This document shows positions 1 through 10,803 of a stretch of 64,000 nucleotides of DNA, in pieces. The notes under the pieces were generated by a model that worked only from the letters and a program-made list of their open reading frames with translations, was not told the DNA's origin and did not search any database. The number at the start of each line of letters is the position of its first letter. Within the stretch, counting starts at the first letter, position 1. This stretch comes from Saccharum officinarum (Eukaryota; Streptophyta; Magnoliopsida; Poales; Poaceae): positions 101,204,036 through 101,268,035 of the forward strand of contig CM036168.1 of assembly GCA_020631735.1 (NCBI GenBank), read 5' to 3'. Both the position numbers and the translations under genes were made by a program.

Positions 1-48
1 GAGACAAACTCATCCTTATATGTGAAGAAAGAACCGGATGACTTCTCA

Positions 49-3000
49 TTAGTACGCAAAAGAAAGCCATGGATGCTGTAGTGCTTCGTCAGCTGTAGGT
101 CTTTTCCTGGGGTTAATTTGCAGCAGATAAGACAGAAAATCGACAAATTCTGAATCAGGACATTGTAAGTGTCGTCGCAAGGAGGATTTCTCTGGGATCA
201 AATACTCTAGCTGATCTGTCTCCTGGATACAAAAAGGCGAAGATGGGATGTGTTAGGCTTTACTGTTCTACAACCAACAGTGCTAGATATGCACAAATTG
301 AAACTCAAATTAAAAGGAAAACTTAGGTCTTCTCGATTTGAACTAATAAACTGACTAGGCCATAAAGTTGTCTTTAACGTATCAAGTGAGTAAGAAGCCA
401 CATAAGTATAATTCTGTAGCGTATTCAAAATTAAAATCTGGTTAAGTCGGGTTAAGGTGCAACGAAGCAACGAAAATTATGAACGTGAGGGAAAAAATCA
501 GAAACAATTCGTGTAATATAGATTTTTCAAATAAAGAATACTCATTTAGCCTTACCATAGGCAGGTGAGCAAGTATGAAAAAAAGAATCTTACCTCATTC
601 TTGGTAAAAAGGTCATAATCATCAGTGAAATACTTCTGTGTCTCCTGCCCCAATTCTAGCATTTCCATGTCAATTGGGCCGATTATCCCAATCATTTGAG
701 CAAGCATCATGGGCACAGGCTCGTTAGGAAATAATACCTGTTACATGTAATGGACAGAAGCTATAATTCCAAGGAAAAGAAGCACCCAAACACCCAACTC
801 CACAAGTCTCCAGCTCACATGTGCTCACAACGTTAATAAAAAAGACTAATTTCTAATTCTGGTTTGGAGTTATATGTTGGTATTGCATTCATACAAGAAA
901 AGAGACCTCAAATTTTTGCCAAAATAATACTAAGACCAGTTTGTTGCAATCCTACAAGCCACCTATTAGAGATATGTATAGTCTAACACATATCTCTAAT
1001 ACTGCCAAGCATTTCAAGTAAATAAAACATACTTACTTCACCAGTGTACAGTTCAGAAAGGATGCAACCAAGAGACCAAATGTCAATCCTCTGATCATAA
1101 GGTAGGCCCAGAATGACCTCAGGAGCTCGATAAGAGCGTGATTGGACATAAAGGCATAAGTTGTCTGTCAAGAAGCAACTGCTTCCCAGATCAATGACTT
1201 TAATTTCACATCTACTGTAGCTCTTGATAAGAATATTTTCCGGCTTTAGGTCACAATGAATGATCCTCAAACGGTGCAAGTAAACCAAGGCCTCTAAACA
1301 TTGCCGAGCTATAACCTACAACAAAGGCAAACTTTCAAATTGCTAGTACTTTGTAACTTTCTGAATGAAACTTCATAACACTCATAACTTAAAAGAGTGG
1401 CAACCATTTCAGGGTATCAAATAAGTTTGCTCAGTTACAGTCCAATGGTTAAACAACTGTGTTTAAATGCGTAGCATGTTAGAAAAATTTCGTCTAGGGA
1501 CTGACTACAGGGTGAAATGCAAATGGACATTATATACAAGTGCGATCTCATCATAAGTAGCAGTCATGGTATCATGGAGTATATCTCAGTGAAGGACGAA
1601 GAACATACCTGTATCCTAGGCAAAGTAAAATACACCTCACCACCAGATTCCTGATTATATTTCTGAAACTCATATAGATTTGCTCGCAGTAGTTCAGTGA
1701 CAATAAAAAGGTGTTCCTGTCAATATTTGCTCGCTATCAGCACCATGCAACGTCATGAGAATTGAAAAATCCCACTAAAATCTGCCACCGTACATGCATG
1801 AAGCAATTCAAGTACACTGGTATAATATTACAGCTGATCCTTTTTAAGATAATTGCAATAGTGCTCGAGACCTAGTCATCTGGATTATATGCTTTGTGTC
1901 AAGTGCCTGGAGATCGTGGGTAGGCGGCCCGCGGCTACGAAGGTCGTAGCCGTCAGCCGTGTCTTCCAATCTGGAGGTTATACCCCTCACGGTGATCGGG
2001 CTTGAGAGTCTTTGGGGAAGAGAGGGAAGTTTAGGATAATTGATCTTGCTTGCTTTATCAAATGGCCCTAAGTCCATACATATAGCCTCTTGGTCTGATT
2101 GAAAAGGAAACTAACTAATCCTTGATTCTAGCTGTTGAAAAGGAAACTAACTAATCCTTGATTCTAGGGAAAGATAGCAAATCAAATCTTCCTTCTTTCT
2201 ATCCTAGCCACTGGATGTTTCCTGCGCATCGCGCGTGCTGGCCTGTGCGTCGCGCTCAGCGCGCTCCGCGGCCCGCCTCACGTCGCGGTTACGCCTGCGA
2301 CGGTGGTAGCCGTGGCCCCACATGACATCTCTCGCCCCCTCGAGACCCAGCTCGTCCTCGAGCTGGAAATCTGGATATGAAGCGCGGAAAGCGTCGAGGT
2401 CTTCCCAGGAGGCCGAAGAAGCAGGCTCGCCGCGCCAGAAGACCAGGACCTGGGTGACGCCACGAGCTAGGCGAGCCTGAGTGACGCGTTCGGGAGCTGG
2501 AAGCACCGCGCCATGCTGGATGTCCGGCAGAGGAGGTGGGTTGGCCGGTGGAGTGCCACTGAACTTCTTGAGGGTCCCGACGTGGAATACGTCGTGGATA
2601 TGGGCTTGCGGAGGTAGCTCAAGCCGCACCGCGACCTCATTGATCTTCTCAATGACCCGGTAGGGCCCCAGGTAGCGGGCCTTCAGCTTGCCCGACGTGG
2701 TGCGGGGAAGGGACGTCGCCTGGCGCTGATGAAGACGCAGCAAGGCCCAATCGCCAACGGCGTAGACGACTTGGCGATGATGGCGGTCGTAGTGCAGCTT
2801 CTGCACCGCCTGGGCTTGCTCCAGTCGATGGCGAACCTCGGCGAGGAACTCCTCGCGCTCCTCCATGTCGCGGGCCACGGCTGCGGCACGTGTCTCGCCC
2901 GGCTCATACGAGCGTATGGTCGGAGGGTCGCGGCCGTAGACCACCCGGAACGGCGTCTCCCGAAGCGACGACTGGAAGGCCGTGTTGTAGACGTATTCCG

Positions 3001-6000
3001 CCCATGGCAGCCACCGGAGCCACTGGCGAGGGCGATCTCCTGTGAAACAACGGAGATACATGACGATGACGCGGTTCGCCGCCTCGGTTTGGCCATCCGA
3101 CTGGGGGTGGAAGGCGGAGGTCATGTGCAGCTTGGTGCCCATAAGTCTCATGAGCTCACGCCAAAAGACGGACGTGAACACCGTGTCCCGGTCGGAGACG
3201 ATGGACTGAGGCATCCCGTGGAGGCGGACGATGTTGGTGAAGAAGGCCTGGGCCACGGACTCGACGGTATACGGATGCCCGAGTGCGATGAAGTGGCAGT
3301 ACTTGCTGAAGCGGTCGACGACGGAGAGGATGACCGACTTCCCGTCGACCTTAGGCAGCGCCTCGATAAAATCCAGCCCTATGTCGGCCCAGACCATAGA
3401 TGGCACGGGGAGGGGCATCAAGAGACCCGCCGGTCGTAGATGCTCGGACTTGAATCGTTGGCACGTGGCGCAGTCCCGCACGAAGTTCTGGACGATGCGG
3501 CGCATGTTGGGGAAGTGGAAGTCGCGCTGTAGCCGGTGCCAGGTGCGCTGAACACCTTCATGCCCATCGTCATGGATCGCAGCAACAATCTCTTGGAGCA
3601 GGGGCGATGTAGGCGGAATGTAGAGGCGTCCATCATAGAGCACCATGTCGTCCCTGACCGCCCATGGAGCGGTTCTGGAGCCCGCGCGCACCTCGTCGTG
3701 GATCGCGACCAGGGCAGGGTCGACGGCCTGTGCCTGGCGGAGACGGCTGATGTAGTCAAAACGCGGGGCCGAGATGGCGCGGAGACCGCCCAGGCTGTCC
3801 TCAGCATCGCGACGCGAGAGGGCGTCCGCCACGACGTTAGCTGCCCCGGACTTGTACTCGACGGCGAAGTCGAAGCCGAGCAGCTTGCCAACCCAATGGT
3901 GCTGGGGAATGGTGGCAAGGCGTTGATCCAGCAGAAACTTGAGGCTATGGTGGTCCGTCTTGACGAGGAAGTGGCGGCCCCACAGATATGGCCTCCAGTG
4001 CCGCACTGCGAGCACGAGGCCAATGAGCTCCCGCTCATACGCCGCGAGAGAGCGGTGTCGGGGCGCCACCGGTCTGCTGAAGAAGGCGATGGGATGGCCC
4101 TCCTGCAAAAGAACGGCGCCGAAGCCGTATGTCGACGCGTCGCACTCCACCACGAACAGTTTGGTAAAGTCCGGCAAGGCCAAGACCGGCGCCGAAGTTA
4201 CTGCGGCTTTGAGTGCGCCGAACGCCTCCTCGGCGGCAGACCCCCAAGTGAAGCCGTCCTTCTTCAAGAGCGCCGTGAGGGGCGCGGCGATGGAGCCGTA
4301 GTTGTGGACGAACTTCTGATAGTAGCCTGCCAACCCTAGGAAGCCACAGATTGCCCGCGCGGAACGGGGCCGAGGCCACTCGTGGATGGCTTGGACCTTG
4401 CTGGGGTCCATGGCGACGCCGGCTGCTGAGATGGTGTGGCCCAGATAGGCAACGGCGTCCACACCAAAACAGCACTTGGAGCGCTTGACGAACAGGCGGT
4501 GCTGGCGCAGGAGCTCGAAGACGATGCGCAGGTGGCGGAGATGATCTGCCTAGCAGGTACTATAGATCAAGATGTCATCGAAAAAGACTAGGACGAACCG
4601 CCGAAGGTAAGCCCGGAGGACGTCGTTCATCAGTGCCTGGAACGTGGCCGGGGCGTTGCACAGCCCGAACGGCATCACCAGAAATTCGTAGAGGCCGTCG
4701 TGGGTGCGGAACGCCGTCTTGTGGATGTCCTCAGCACGCATCCGCACCTGGTGGTAGCCCGAGCGCAAGTCGAGCTTGGTGAAGAAGCGTGCGCCGTGGA
4801 GCTCGTCGAGGAGCTCATCCACCACCGGGATAGGGAAGGCGTCCTTGACGGTCAGCGCGTTGAGGGCGCGGTAGTCGACGCAGAATCTCCACGAGCCGTC
4901 GGCCTTGTGGACGAGGAGGGCCGGGGAGGAGAACGGCGAATCGCTGCGACGGACGACGCCCTGCTCAATCATGGCGGCGCACTGGCGCTCCAGCTCATCT
5001 TTGTGCGCCGCGGGATAGCGGTAGGGCCGCACGGCGACGGGGGCCGAGCCGGGTTTGAGGACGATGGCGTGGTCCCGCGTGCGCTGTGGCGGCAGGCCCG
5101 AAGGTGTGGCGAAGACGTCCTCATAGGCGGCCAGGAGCTCGTCTAGGAGCGTCCCACTGGCCGCCGTGATGGTGCGCAGACTGGCGGCGGACGAAGACGG
5201 CACGCCCGCCCACGTGATGGTGCGGCCGTCTTGGTGGAAGGACATCGCGCGATCCGCGAAGTTCCACACGATTGGACCGAGTGTGCCCATCCAGCAGGTG
5301 CCCAGCACAACCTCGTACCCTGCAAGAGGCATCACAAAGAGATCGGTGTGGAAGGCTGTGCCGTTGATGGAGAAGGGGGCGTTCCTGATGACGCCCGGGC
5401 AGGCCACGCGCTCGCCGTTGGCGACCGTGGCGGTCAGGCGTGGCCGATCCTGGATCGGCAGGCCTGTACGGCGCGCCGCGTCCTCGCTGATGAAACTATG
5501 CGTGGAGCCGCTGTCGAGCAAGGCGAGGAGGGAGGCCGCCCCCACGGACACCGTGATCTGGATGGTGTCCGCGACAGGAACGCCAGCGACGGCATGGAGG
5601 GAGTAGCAGGGTGCTTCGGCTGCTGGTGCCTCCGGCGCGGCGTGTGCTGCCTCCGTAGCATCCACGGCGTCATCGACCTCCACCCCGTCGACGAAGAAGA
5701 GGCGTTTGCAGAAGCGGTTATGGCCCCGGGTGTACGGTTCGTTGCAGTTGAAGCAGAGGCCTTGGCGGCGCCGTTCCGCCATCTCAGCCGGGGAGAGTCG
5801 ACGTTGAGGTCCCTCGCCGCGGCCCTGCGGTCCGGGTACAGGTGGCGCCGGGAGCGCCAGGGGCTGCTGGGGGGGCCGGTAGCGCCGGCCGTGGCGCCGG
5901 GACGGGCAGAACGCCGCGCTGGGGCGCTCGGGAAGACAGTGACGGCGGCGTACGGGAGGCCTCCATCATCTCCACCTCACGCGCCAGGCTCATGGCCTCG

Positions 6001-9000
6001 GCGAGGGTGGCCGGGTGGTGCAGCCAGACGGCGTTGCTGAGCGGTGGAAGAAGGCCCCCGGTGTAGAGCTGGACGCGTTGCGACTCCTCGAGCCGGCCCG
6101 CGCGCGGAAGGAGAGCCTGGAATTGGTTGGAGTAGTCCACCACGGTGCCCGTGCGCCGGCATTCGGCGAGCTCGAACATGGGCGCGGAACGGAGAGGAGG
6201 GCCGAACCGCAGGTTGAGGAGATCCTTGAAGTGGCTCCAGTTCGGCGTACCGTCATCCGTCTGCAGCTGGATGAACCAGAGCTGCGCGACGTCATCCAGA
6301 TGGTACGACGCCATGAGCACGCGCTCGTCGACCGTGGTGCGATGTTGGCGGAAATAGGCCTCGCACTTGTTGATGAAGAGCATCGGATCGGTGGTGCCGT
6401 CGAAGCGGGGAAAATCCCACTTCTTGTGTTTCGGGTGAAACTCCTGCTCGCGGGGCCCGAGCTGACGGTGGCCATCGGCGCCCCCTGATCCGGACGACTC
6501 GGACTGAGCCTTCATGGAGGCCATGTCGGTCTTCAGCGCGGCAAGGTCGGCGGTCATGGCCTGCATCTGGGCAAGAAGATCAGCGAGCGTGGGTTCGGCC
6601 ATGGCGACAGAAGTAGCGGTGGATGCGGAGGGGGAGTGTGGTGGTGGCGGCTGGGTGTGGAGGGCTGATGGCGCGGCGGCGGTGGAAGGAGTAGTGGAAG
6701 ATGATCGTCTGGTAGCCGATACCAGGTTGTCAAGTGCCTGGAGATCGTGGGTAGGCGGCCCGCGGCTACGAAGGTCGTAGCCGTCAGCCGTGTCTTCCGA
6801 TCTGGAGGTTATACCCCTCACGGTGATCGGGCTTGAGAGTCTTTGTGGAAGAGAGGGAAGTTTAGGATAATTGATCTTGCTTGCTTTATCAAATGGCCCT
6901 AAGTCCATACATATAGCCTCTTGGTCTGATTGAAAAGGAAACTAACTAATCCTTGATTCTAGCTGTTGAAAAGGAAACTAACTAATCCTTGATTCTAGGG
7001 AAAGATAGCAAATCAAATCTTCCTTCTTTCTATCCTAGCCACTGGATGTTTCCTGCGCATCGCGCGTGCTGGCCTGTGCGTCGCGCTCAGCGCGCTCCGC
7101 GGCCCGCCTCACATCGCGGTTACGCCTGCGACGGTGGTAGCCGTGGCCCCACATGACACTTTGAGATGCCTTCCTAGGAAGCTAGGATCCAAACAAGTTT
7201 AGTCAAAGGGAGTAACTTAGCCAGTAATCTCTCTTATGAGGCATATACCTGATGGTAGAAGTAGTCATAGAGGCGCAACACATGGTGCTCGTCTAGTGGA
7301 TCATATTTGTTCACGAACTTCAGAAGTTTTATCTCATCCAAGCTCTGGTCGAAGAAATCCTTATCATTTTTAATTATTTTAAGGCAAACATCCATTCCTG
7401 TCTGAAGATCATGTGCTTGCACAACCTTGCTGAATGCAGCCGAGCCTAGATATTCAGTGATATAATACCTTCCAGCAACAACCGAATTTAAGACAATGGG
7501 GAAATCTTTGTTTTCTTCAAAGCCAGTCCTGCAGTGCATGCCTATATTATATAAGTACGAAAATGGATCAACCAACATACAATTTAACAAAGAGAATTCA
7601 AAGTAAAAAAGAGAATGTGAACCTGTTCTTGCGGTGGATAATTCTCAATTCAAATACCTCATATTCTCGGTGAAAATCAGAGAGAGCAAGATCAATATTC
7701 GTCTCAGCATCTTCCTCAGCTTTAAGAGCAGTAGAATGTTGAACATCTGCATTTAACGATGCAACATTTCGAAACTCGTATGCTTCATCAGGATCAGCAC
7801 TTTCAGGGAATGGTTGTATCCTATTGCCTTTCAGATATTCTTCATCAATGCTGCTTTTCAGATTTTTGTCACAGCTGCCATTGAGCTCACCATTGTCCGT
7901 GAAATCATGTATACCGTGATCTATGAAATACATGAAGAGAATTAGACCAGCACATAAGCAAAAGATAGCCTCTAACAATGACCAGGACAAATGGACAACT
8001 GATACTAAATTATTCGCAAATATAAATATGGACTAACATTATTTTAATATGATTGACCAAATAGTAGGTTGGACCTGGCTACAATGCAAAATATGTTAAA
8101 AACAAGACCATCATATTTGAAAGGTGTGTTTTTAAGGCCCTGATTGTATATAGCAATTGTTTAATCAAAGCTAGGTTCTAAAATGCAGAACATCGTTTAT
8201 CAGCATCGACAAACTCTGCTTCTTTAGAATTTCTAGAGATAATCCATGAGAAACATAATCGTAAAATGGTAACCGTACTGAGGAACTGTAAATATTACAT
8301 AAAAATGTTACTAGCGTCTAGTATAACATTTCCCTCTCCATTTATTAAACTACACATCAAACAAATTGCAACAGAGATTTAGCTTTCACAAGGCAACTCC
8401 GCAAAATCTAACCTCTTCATTGTTATTATTTATTCCCCTTTTCCACCTACATTAAATTCAATAAATAAATGCACATTATCTTTGGCCGTAAAGTGGGTTA
8501 TAATGGACAAACTATACGCTGTGCGGCTAGCCACCCACTCAAATAAATAAATAAGGAGTACTACTAGGTGAAGAGATGAACTCTAGTGGAAGGCTTGAGA
8601 AGAACTTACTCACAACAGCATCCGTATCAAATGAACTGAGCATTTGAAGCTCCTTCTCCACAACACTCAGCTCTGAATCATCATCTCCCCTCGGCATACC
8701 GCATTCGAACATAATATCTCCACCCTGCTTCAATTGAAACCCATCCTGCGCACAATCATCCAGTATCTCTGTCTGGTCATCCATGATCTGGTATCTCCCG
8801 TACACAGTGGAGCTTGAGCTCCTTGCCACATCAAGCCCGTCATTCTTGAGTCCCCCTCCACAGCAACCACAGAGTGGCGATGAGCATGTGTACACCTCAG
8901 CGCAACCCTCACATTCGTCACCACCGATGTGTTCATGACGGTGGTTATGGCCTGCACCAAGCTTGCCTATCTCTACCTGCTCCGAGCCATCCTGAGCATC

Positions 9001-9808
9001 CAGCACAAACTTGTCCTCCTCTTTGCCTTCGTCATCCTCATCGTCCAGCTTGCTCGGGAAGAGGTGATCGTCATAGAGCCAGTCCTCTTGGAAGAAGAGG
9101 TCGGTGGAGTCGTACTGGCGCGCTGTACCAAACTCCATCTCCGATGAAGACGAGTCCGACTGCGAATGCCGCGGCGACCAAAGTCCATACGGATTCAACA
9201 ACCCTATAATCAGCAAAACAATAAAGAATTTTCGTTCAGAATTGGTAAAATGTGCAGAAATTCGGCACTGAACACTGAACCAAGCGCAGAGACGGAAATT
9301 AAAGTGGCGGAGAGGTTTAACAAACTCTGCTACAAAATCGAAGATCGTTTATGCTATACAGTTCATCGCCACAGAAAAAATACACGCGCTAATCCAACCA
9401 TCAGCGACGAATTGGCCCCCGAAGCCATATAGCCGCGGAAATATCGGCGCACAGATCGAGATTGTGTGATACGCCCACGGAAAGCAAGGAGAAGAGGGTT
9501 TAAAGCTATCGACAAAAATGCCTCGTGCCTTGGGTACCTGAGGGCGTGGAGCGCATGCTGACGAAAGCTGACGAGGACGCCGAGCCGGAGCTGGAACCGG
9601 GGCTCGCGGGCGCCGGCGTGCCAGCGCCGGCACCGGCGGCGGAGGCGGGCATCCGGAGCGGCGGGAGATGGAGATCTAATGCGGCGGCGTGGCTTCCGTC
9701 CCCGGCGGCGGTGCGTGCAAGGACGTCGTCACGGAGCGCGGAGGCCGCGCCGGCGAAGCCGTGGTCGGTGAGGAACGCCATCACCTGGTCCAGCCCCGGC
9801 GCCGCCAT
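49..9808 (-). CDS. Plant DYRK-type dual-specificity protein kinase with LisH-like N-terminus, 8 coding exons, complete
   Basis: I assembled eight exons by GT..AG borders and reading phase: 9808-9538, 9203-8610, 7920-7623, 7528-7249, 1716-1609, 1315-1037, 737-594 and 222-49 (TAA at 51-49). They sum to 2148 nt, 715 codons plus stop, with no internal stop. Residues about 5-35 look like a LisH motif ([16 protein letters not shown]). A Ser/acidic-rich and Cys-rich linker follows. The kinase domain runs from about 408 to 712: glycine-loop [11 protein letters not shown] lysine K438 in VCLKIIKN, catalytic HCDLKPEN (D539) and DLG (D559). The HCD and DLG forms, plus [11 protein letters not shown] in the activation loop, mark the DYRK family. 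DYRKs autophosphorylate a loop tyrosine and then phosphorylate Ser/Thr; the substrate of this one is unknown. The first tyrosine of the animal YxY motif is Cys here (CLY). Intron 4 (7248-1717) holds a chromovirus and would otherwise be about 265 bp. Exon calls are strong; UTRs were not placed. Confidence 0.93.
1897..2327 (-). repeat. 3' LTR of the Reina-like element (431 bp)
   Basis: Nearly identical to 6728-7158 (three substitutions, no indels). Contains a tandem pair of about 33 bp built on AAAAGGAAACTAACTAATCC (around 2098-2167). The last part of the pol frame, about 41 codons with a very basic stretch, reads through the LTR border and stops at 2204-2206, so U3 is partly coding. Confidence 0.95.
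2204..4462 (-). pseudogene. RNase H, integrase and chromodomain part of the Reina-like pol
   Basis: 752 codons continuing the RT frame after the TAG. It holds the RT connection, RNase H (FVVECDAS, about 105; [17 protein letters not shown]), the integrase zinc finger (HDDGHEG...CATCQRF), and the integrase core with [24 protein letters not shown] and the [13 protein letters not shown] block. A GPY/F module ([13 protein letters not shown]) and a chromodomain ([17 protein letters not shown]) follow. Chromodomains of this class are known to guide integration to modified histones. A basic C-terminal tail, [18 protein letters not shown], extends into the 3' LTR. Confidence 0.9.
2328..2341 (-). promoter_or_regulatory. 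Polypurine tract of the Reina-like element
   Basis: The minus strand reads GAGGGGGCGAGAGA directly before the 3' LTR, all purines but one. It lies inside the open pol frame. Confidence 0.75.
4550..5782 (-). pseudogene. Zinc knuckle, protease and reverse transcriptase part of the Reina-like pol
   Basis: 410 codons. A zinc knuckle ([16 protein letters not shown]) at residues 10-25 is followed by a pepsin-like protease with active site [10 protein letters not shown] (about 90). Reverse transcriptase comes next: [22 protein letters not shown], and the catalytic box [12 protein letters not shown] at the very end. The frame stops at a TAG (4552-4550). The next block, at 4462, is in the same frame, so this is one point nonsense change rather than a frameshift. 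Confidence 0.88.
5784..6908 (-). pseudogene. gag (capsid region) of the Reina-like chromovirus, frameshifted at its end
   Basis: A frame of 374 codons. Residues about 150-320 match the retrotransposon gag fold ([14 protein letters not shown]..., [14 protein letters not shown]). The frame then enters a Pro/Ala-rich stretch and stops at 5786-5784. The zinc knuckle that should follow is in another frame starting just after this stop, so a one-base shift lies upstream; the seven-G run at 5869-5875 is a likely site (inference). Gag forms the particle in which the element reverse transcribes. Confidence 0.85.
6713..6724 (-). promoter_or_regulatory. Primer binding site, initiator-tRNA-Met type (Reina-like element)
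   Basis: The minus strand reads TGGTATCGGCTA three bases after the 5' LTR. The first seven bases, TGGTATC, fit the usual plant complement of tRNA-iMet; the rest diverges. Confidence 0.7.
6728..7158 (-). repeat. 5' LTR of the Reina-like element (431 bp)
   Basis: Ends TGTC/GACA and pairs with 1897-2327. The frame leading into gag is open from an ATG at 6908, inside this LTR. Whether translation starts there or at a later ATG downstream of the PBS cannot be decided from sequence. Confidence 0.95.
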
Positions 9809-10543
9809 GCACCGCGAAGGCGCGCGGTTGGTGGGTGGCTGCTCTGGGTCTCGGTCTTCTCGCTCAAGCGCTTGGCACGCGGCGCGGTGATGTAAGCGGT
9901 TGCGTCGCCATTGGGGTGAACTTGGAAGCGAAGCGAAGCGAGAGGAGTCTTCTTCGAGTGAGAGGACCGGGCGAGACGGACGAGGAGGCAGGCAGGCAGG
10001 CAGGCAGCGAGAGAGGATTGTAGAGAGAGGCGCACGGATCGCAGCTGTTGCGCGTCCGCATAAAAAGGTTGCCGCAGTTGCGTTTCAGCCCGGCGGTTGG
10101 CCATGTGTAGACAGGCAGTACAGTATAGTTAAGCCCATCAGATTCTGTCACCCCGGCGACACCTGTTTGCTTGATGACCAATTTTGCCATTATTAAGCTC
10201 GGTTTATTTAAGTGCTTGAATGTTTCAAAAAATGGTCATCGAAAATTGAGTATATTTATGTTAGTAGAACAAGCTAATTATACAGCGCCTTTGGCTTTGA
10301 CCATTGACATGTGGTAGGTTCAAATCATATTTGGTTGCAGACAGTCGCAAACGTACCATGCTACGAAAATCTATGTGGTATAAGCTTTTGCCCACGCAAA
10401 TGCATCCTTATGGATTCAGTTCCGTTCAACGATGGTTTGTGATCACAGGGTTCGTCTTTTCCCTGCGTAGCTGTTGCCAAAAGCCAGTCACCATTTTCCA
10501 AATCCATCGGTATAAACGCGGTGGGGACGTTGCTTTTCAACTA
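9809..10543. other. 5' flank and probable 5' UTR/promoter of the kinase gene, with (GGCA)5
   Basis: Sequence upstream of the minus-strand ATG. It is GC-rich near the gene and contains a GGCA microsatellite at 9987-10006. On the transcribed strand this reads as a CT-rich leader. I see no clear TATA box and no other gene. Confidence 0.5.
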
Positions 10544-10803
10544 GGGCCTCGTTTAGTTCACGGAATTGGGAAGAAAAACACTGTATCAGAATTCCTGTAG
10601 CATTTCGTTTGTATTTGGTAAAAATTATCCAAATTCTGACTAACTAGGCTTAAAATGTTCGTCTCGCAAAGTACAACAAAACTGTGCAATTAGTTTTTGA
10701 TTTCATCAACATTTAGTACTCCATGCATTTACTGACATTTTGATGTGACGGGAAATCTTTTTTTTTTGCACAGTGGAATTTGGGGAGAATCGGGGAACTA
10801 AAG
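10544..10803 (+). mobile_element. MITE, family A copy 1 (about 260 bp)
   Basis: Begins GGGCCTCGTTTAGTTC and ends in an imperfect inverted copy (GGGGAACTAAAGGG). It carries the family core GACTAACTAGGCTTAAAATG followed by TTCGTCTCGCAAAGTACAAC, also found at 13883, 15123, 15346 (inverted) and 43718 (inverted). Non-coding; the superfamily is not certain. Confidence 0.75.

Larger units (their letters stand above)
1897..7158 (-). mobile_element. Full-length Reina-like Ty3/gypsy chromovirus in intron 4 of the kinase gene
   Basis: A complete LTR element of 5262 bp flanked by the 5-bp duplication CTTTG (1892-1896 and 7159-7163). Both LTRs are 431 bp, start TGTC and end GACA, and differ at only three positions (near 1968/6799, 2017/6848 and 2281/7112). 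Transcription runs on the minus strand, the same sense as the host gene. Gag, zinc knuckle, protease, RT, RNase H, integrase, GPY/F and chromodomain occur in the usual chromovirus order. The small size and short LTRs suggest the Reina lineage (inference; CRM is the alternative). Coding is broken by one frameshift at the end of gag and one in-frame TAG after RT, so this copy is probably not autonomous although very young. Confidence 0.95.

Noticed and set aside
242..590. A missed small exon between kinase exons 7 and 8
   Set aside because: Exon 7 and exon 8 join in phase 0 and the protein is continuous with DYRK relatives, so no exon is needed.
2729..4339. Plus-strand open frames of 120-267 codons opposite the Reina-like pol
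   Set aside because: They mirror a GC-rich pol on the other strand and have no family motifs.
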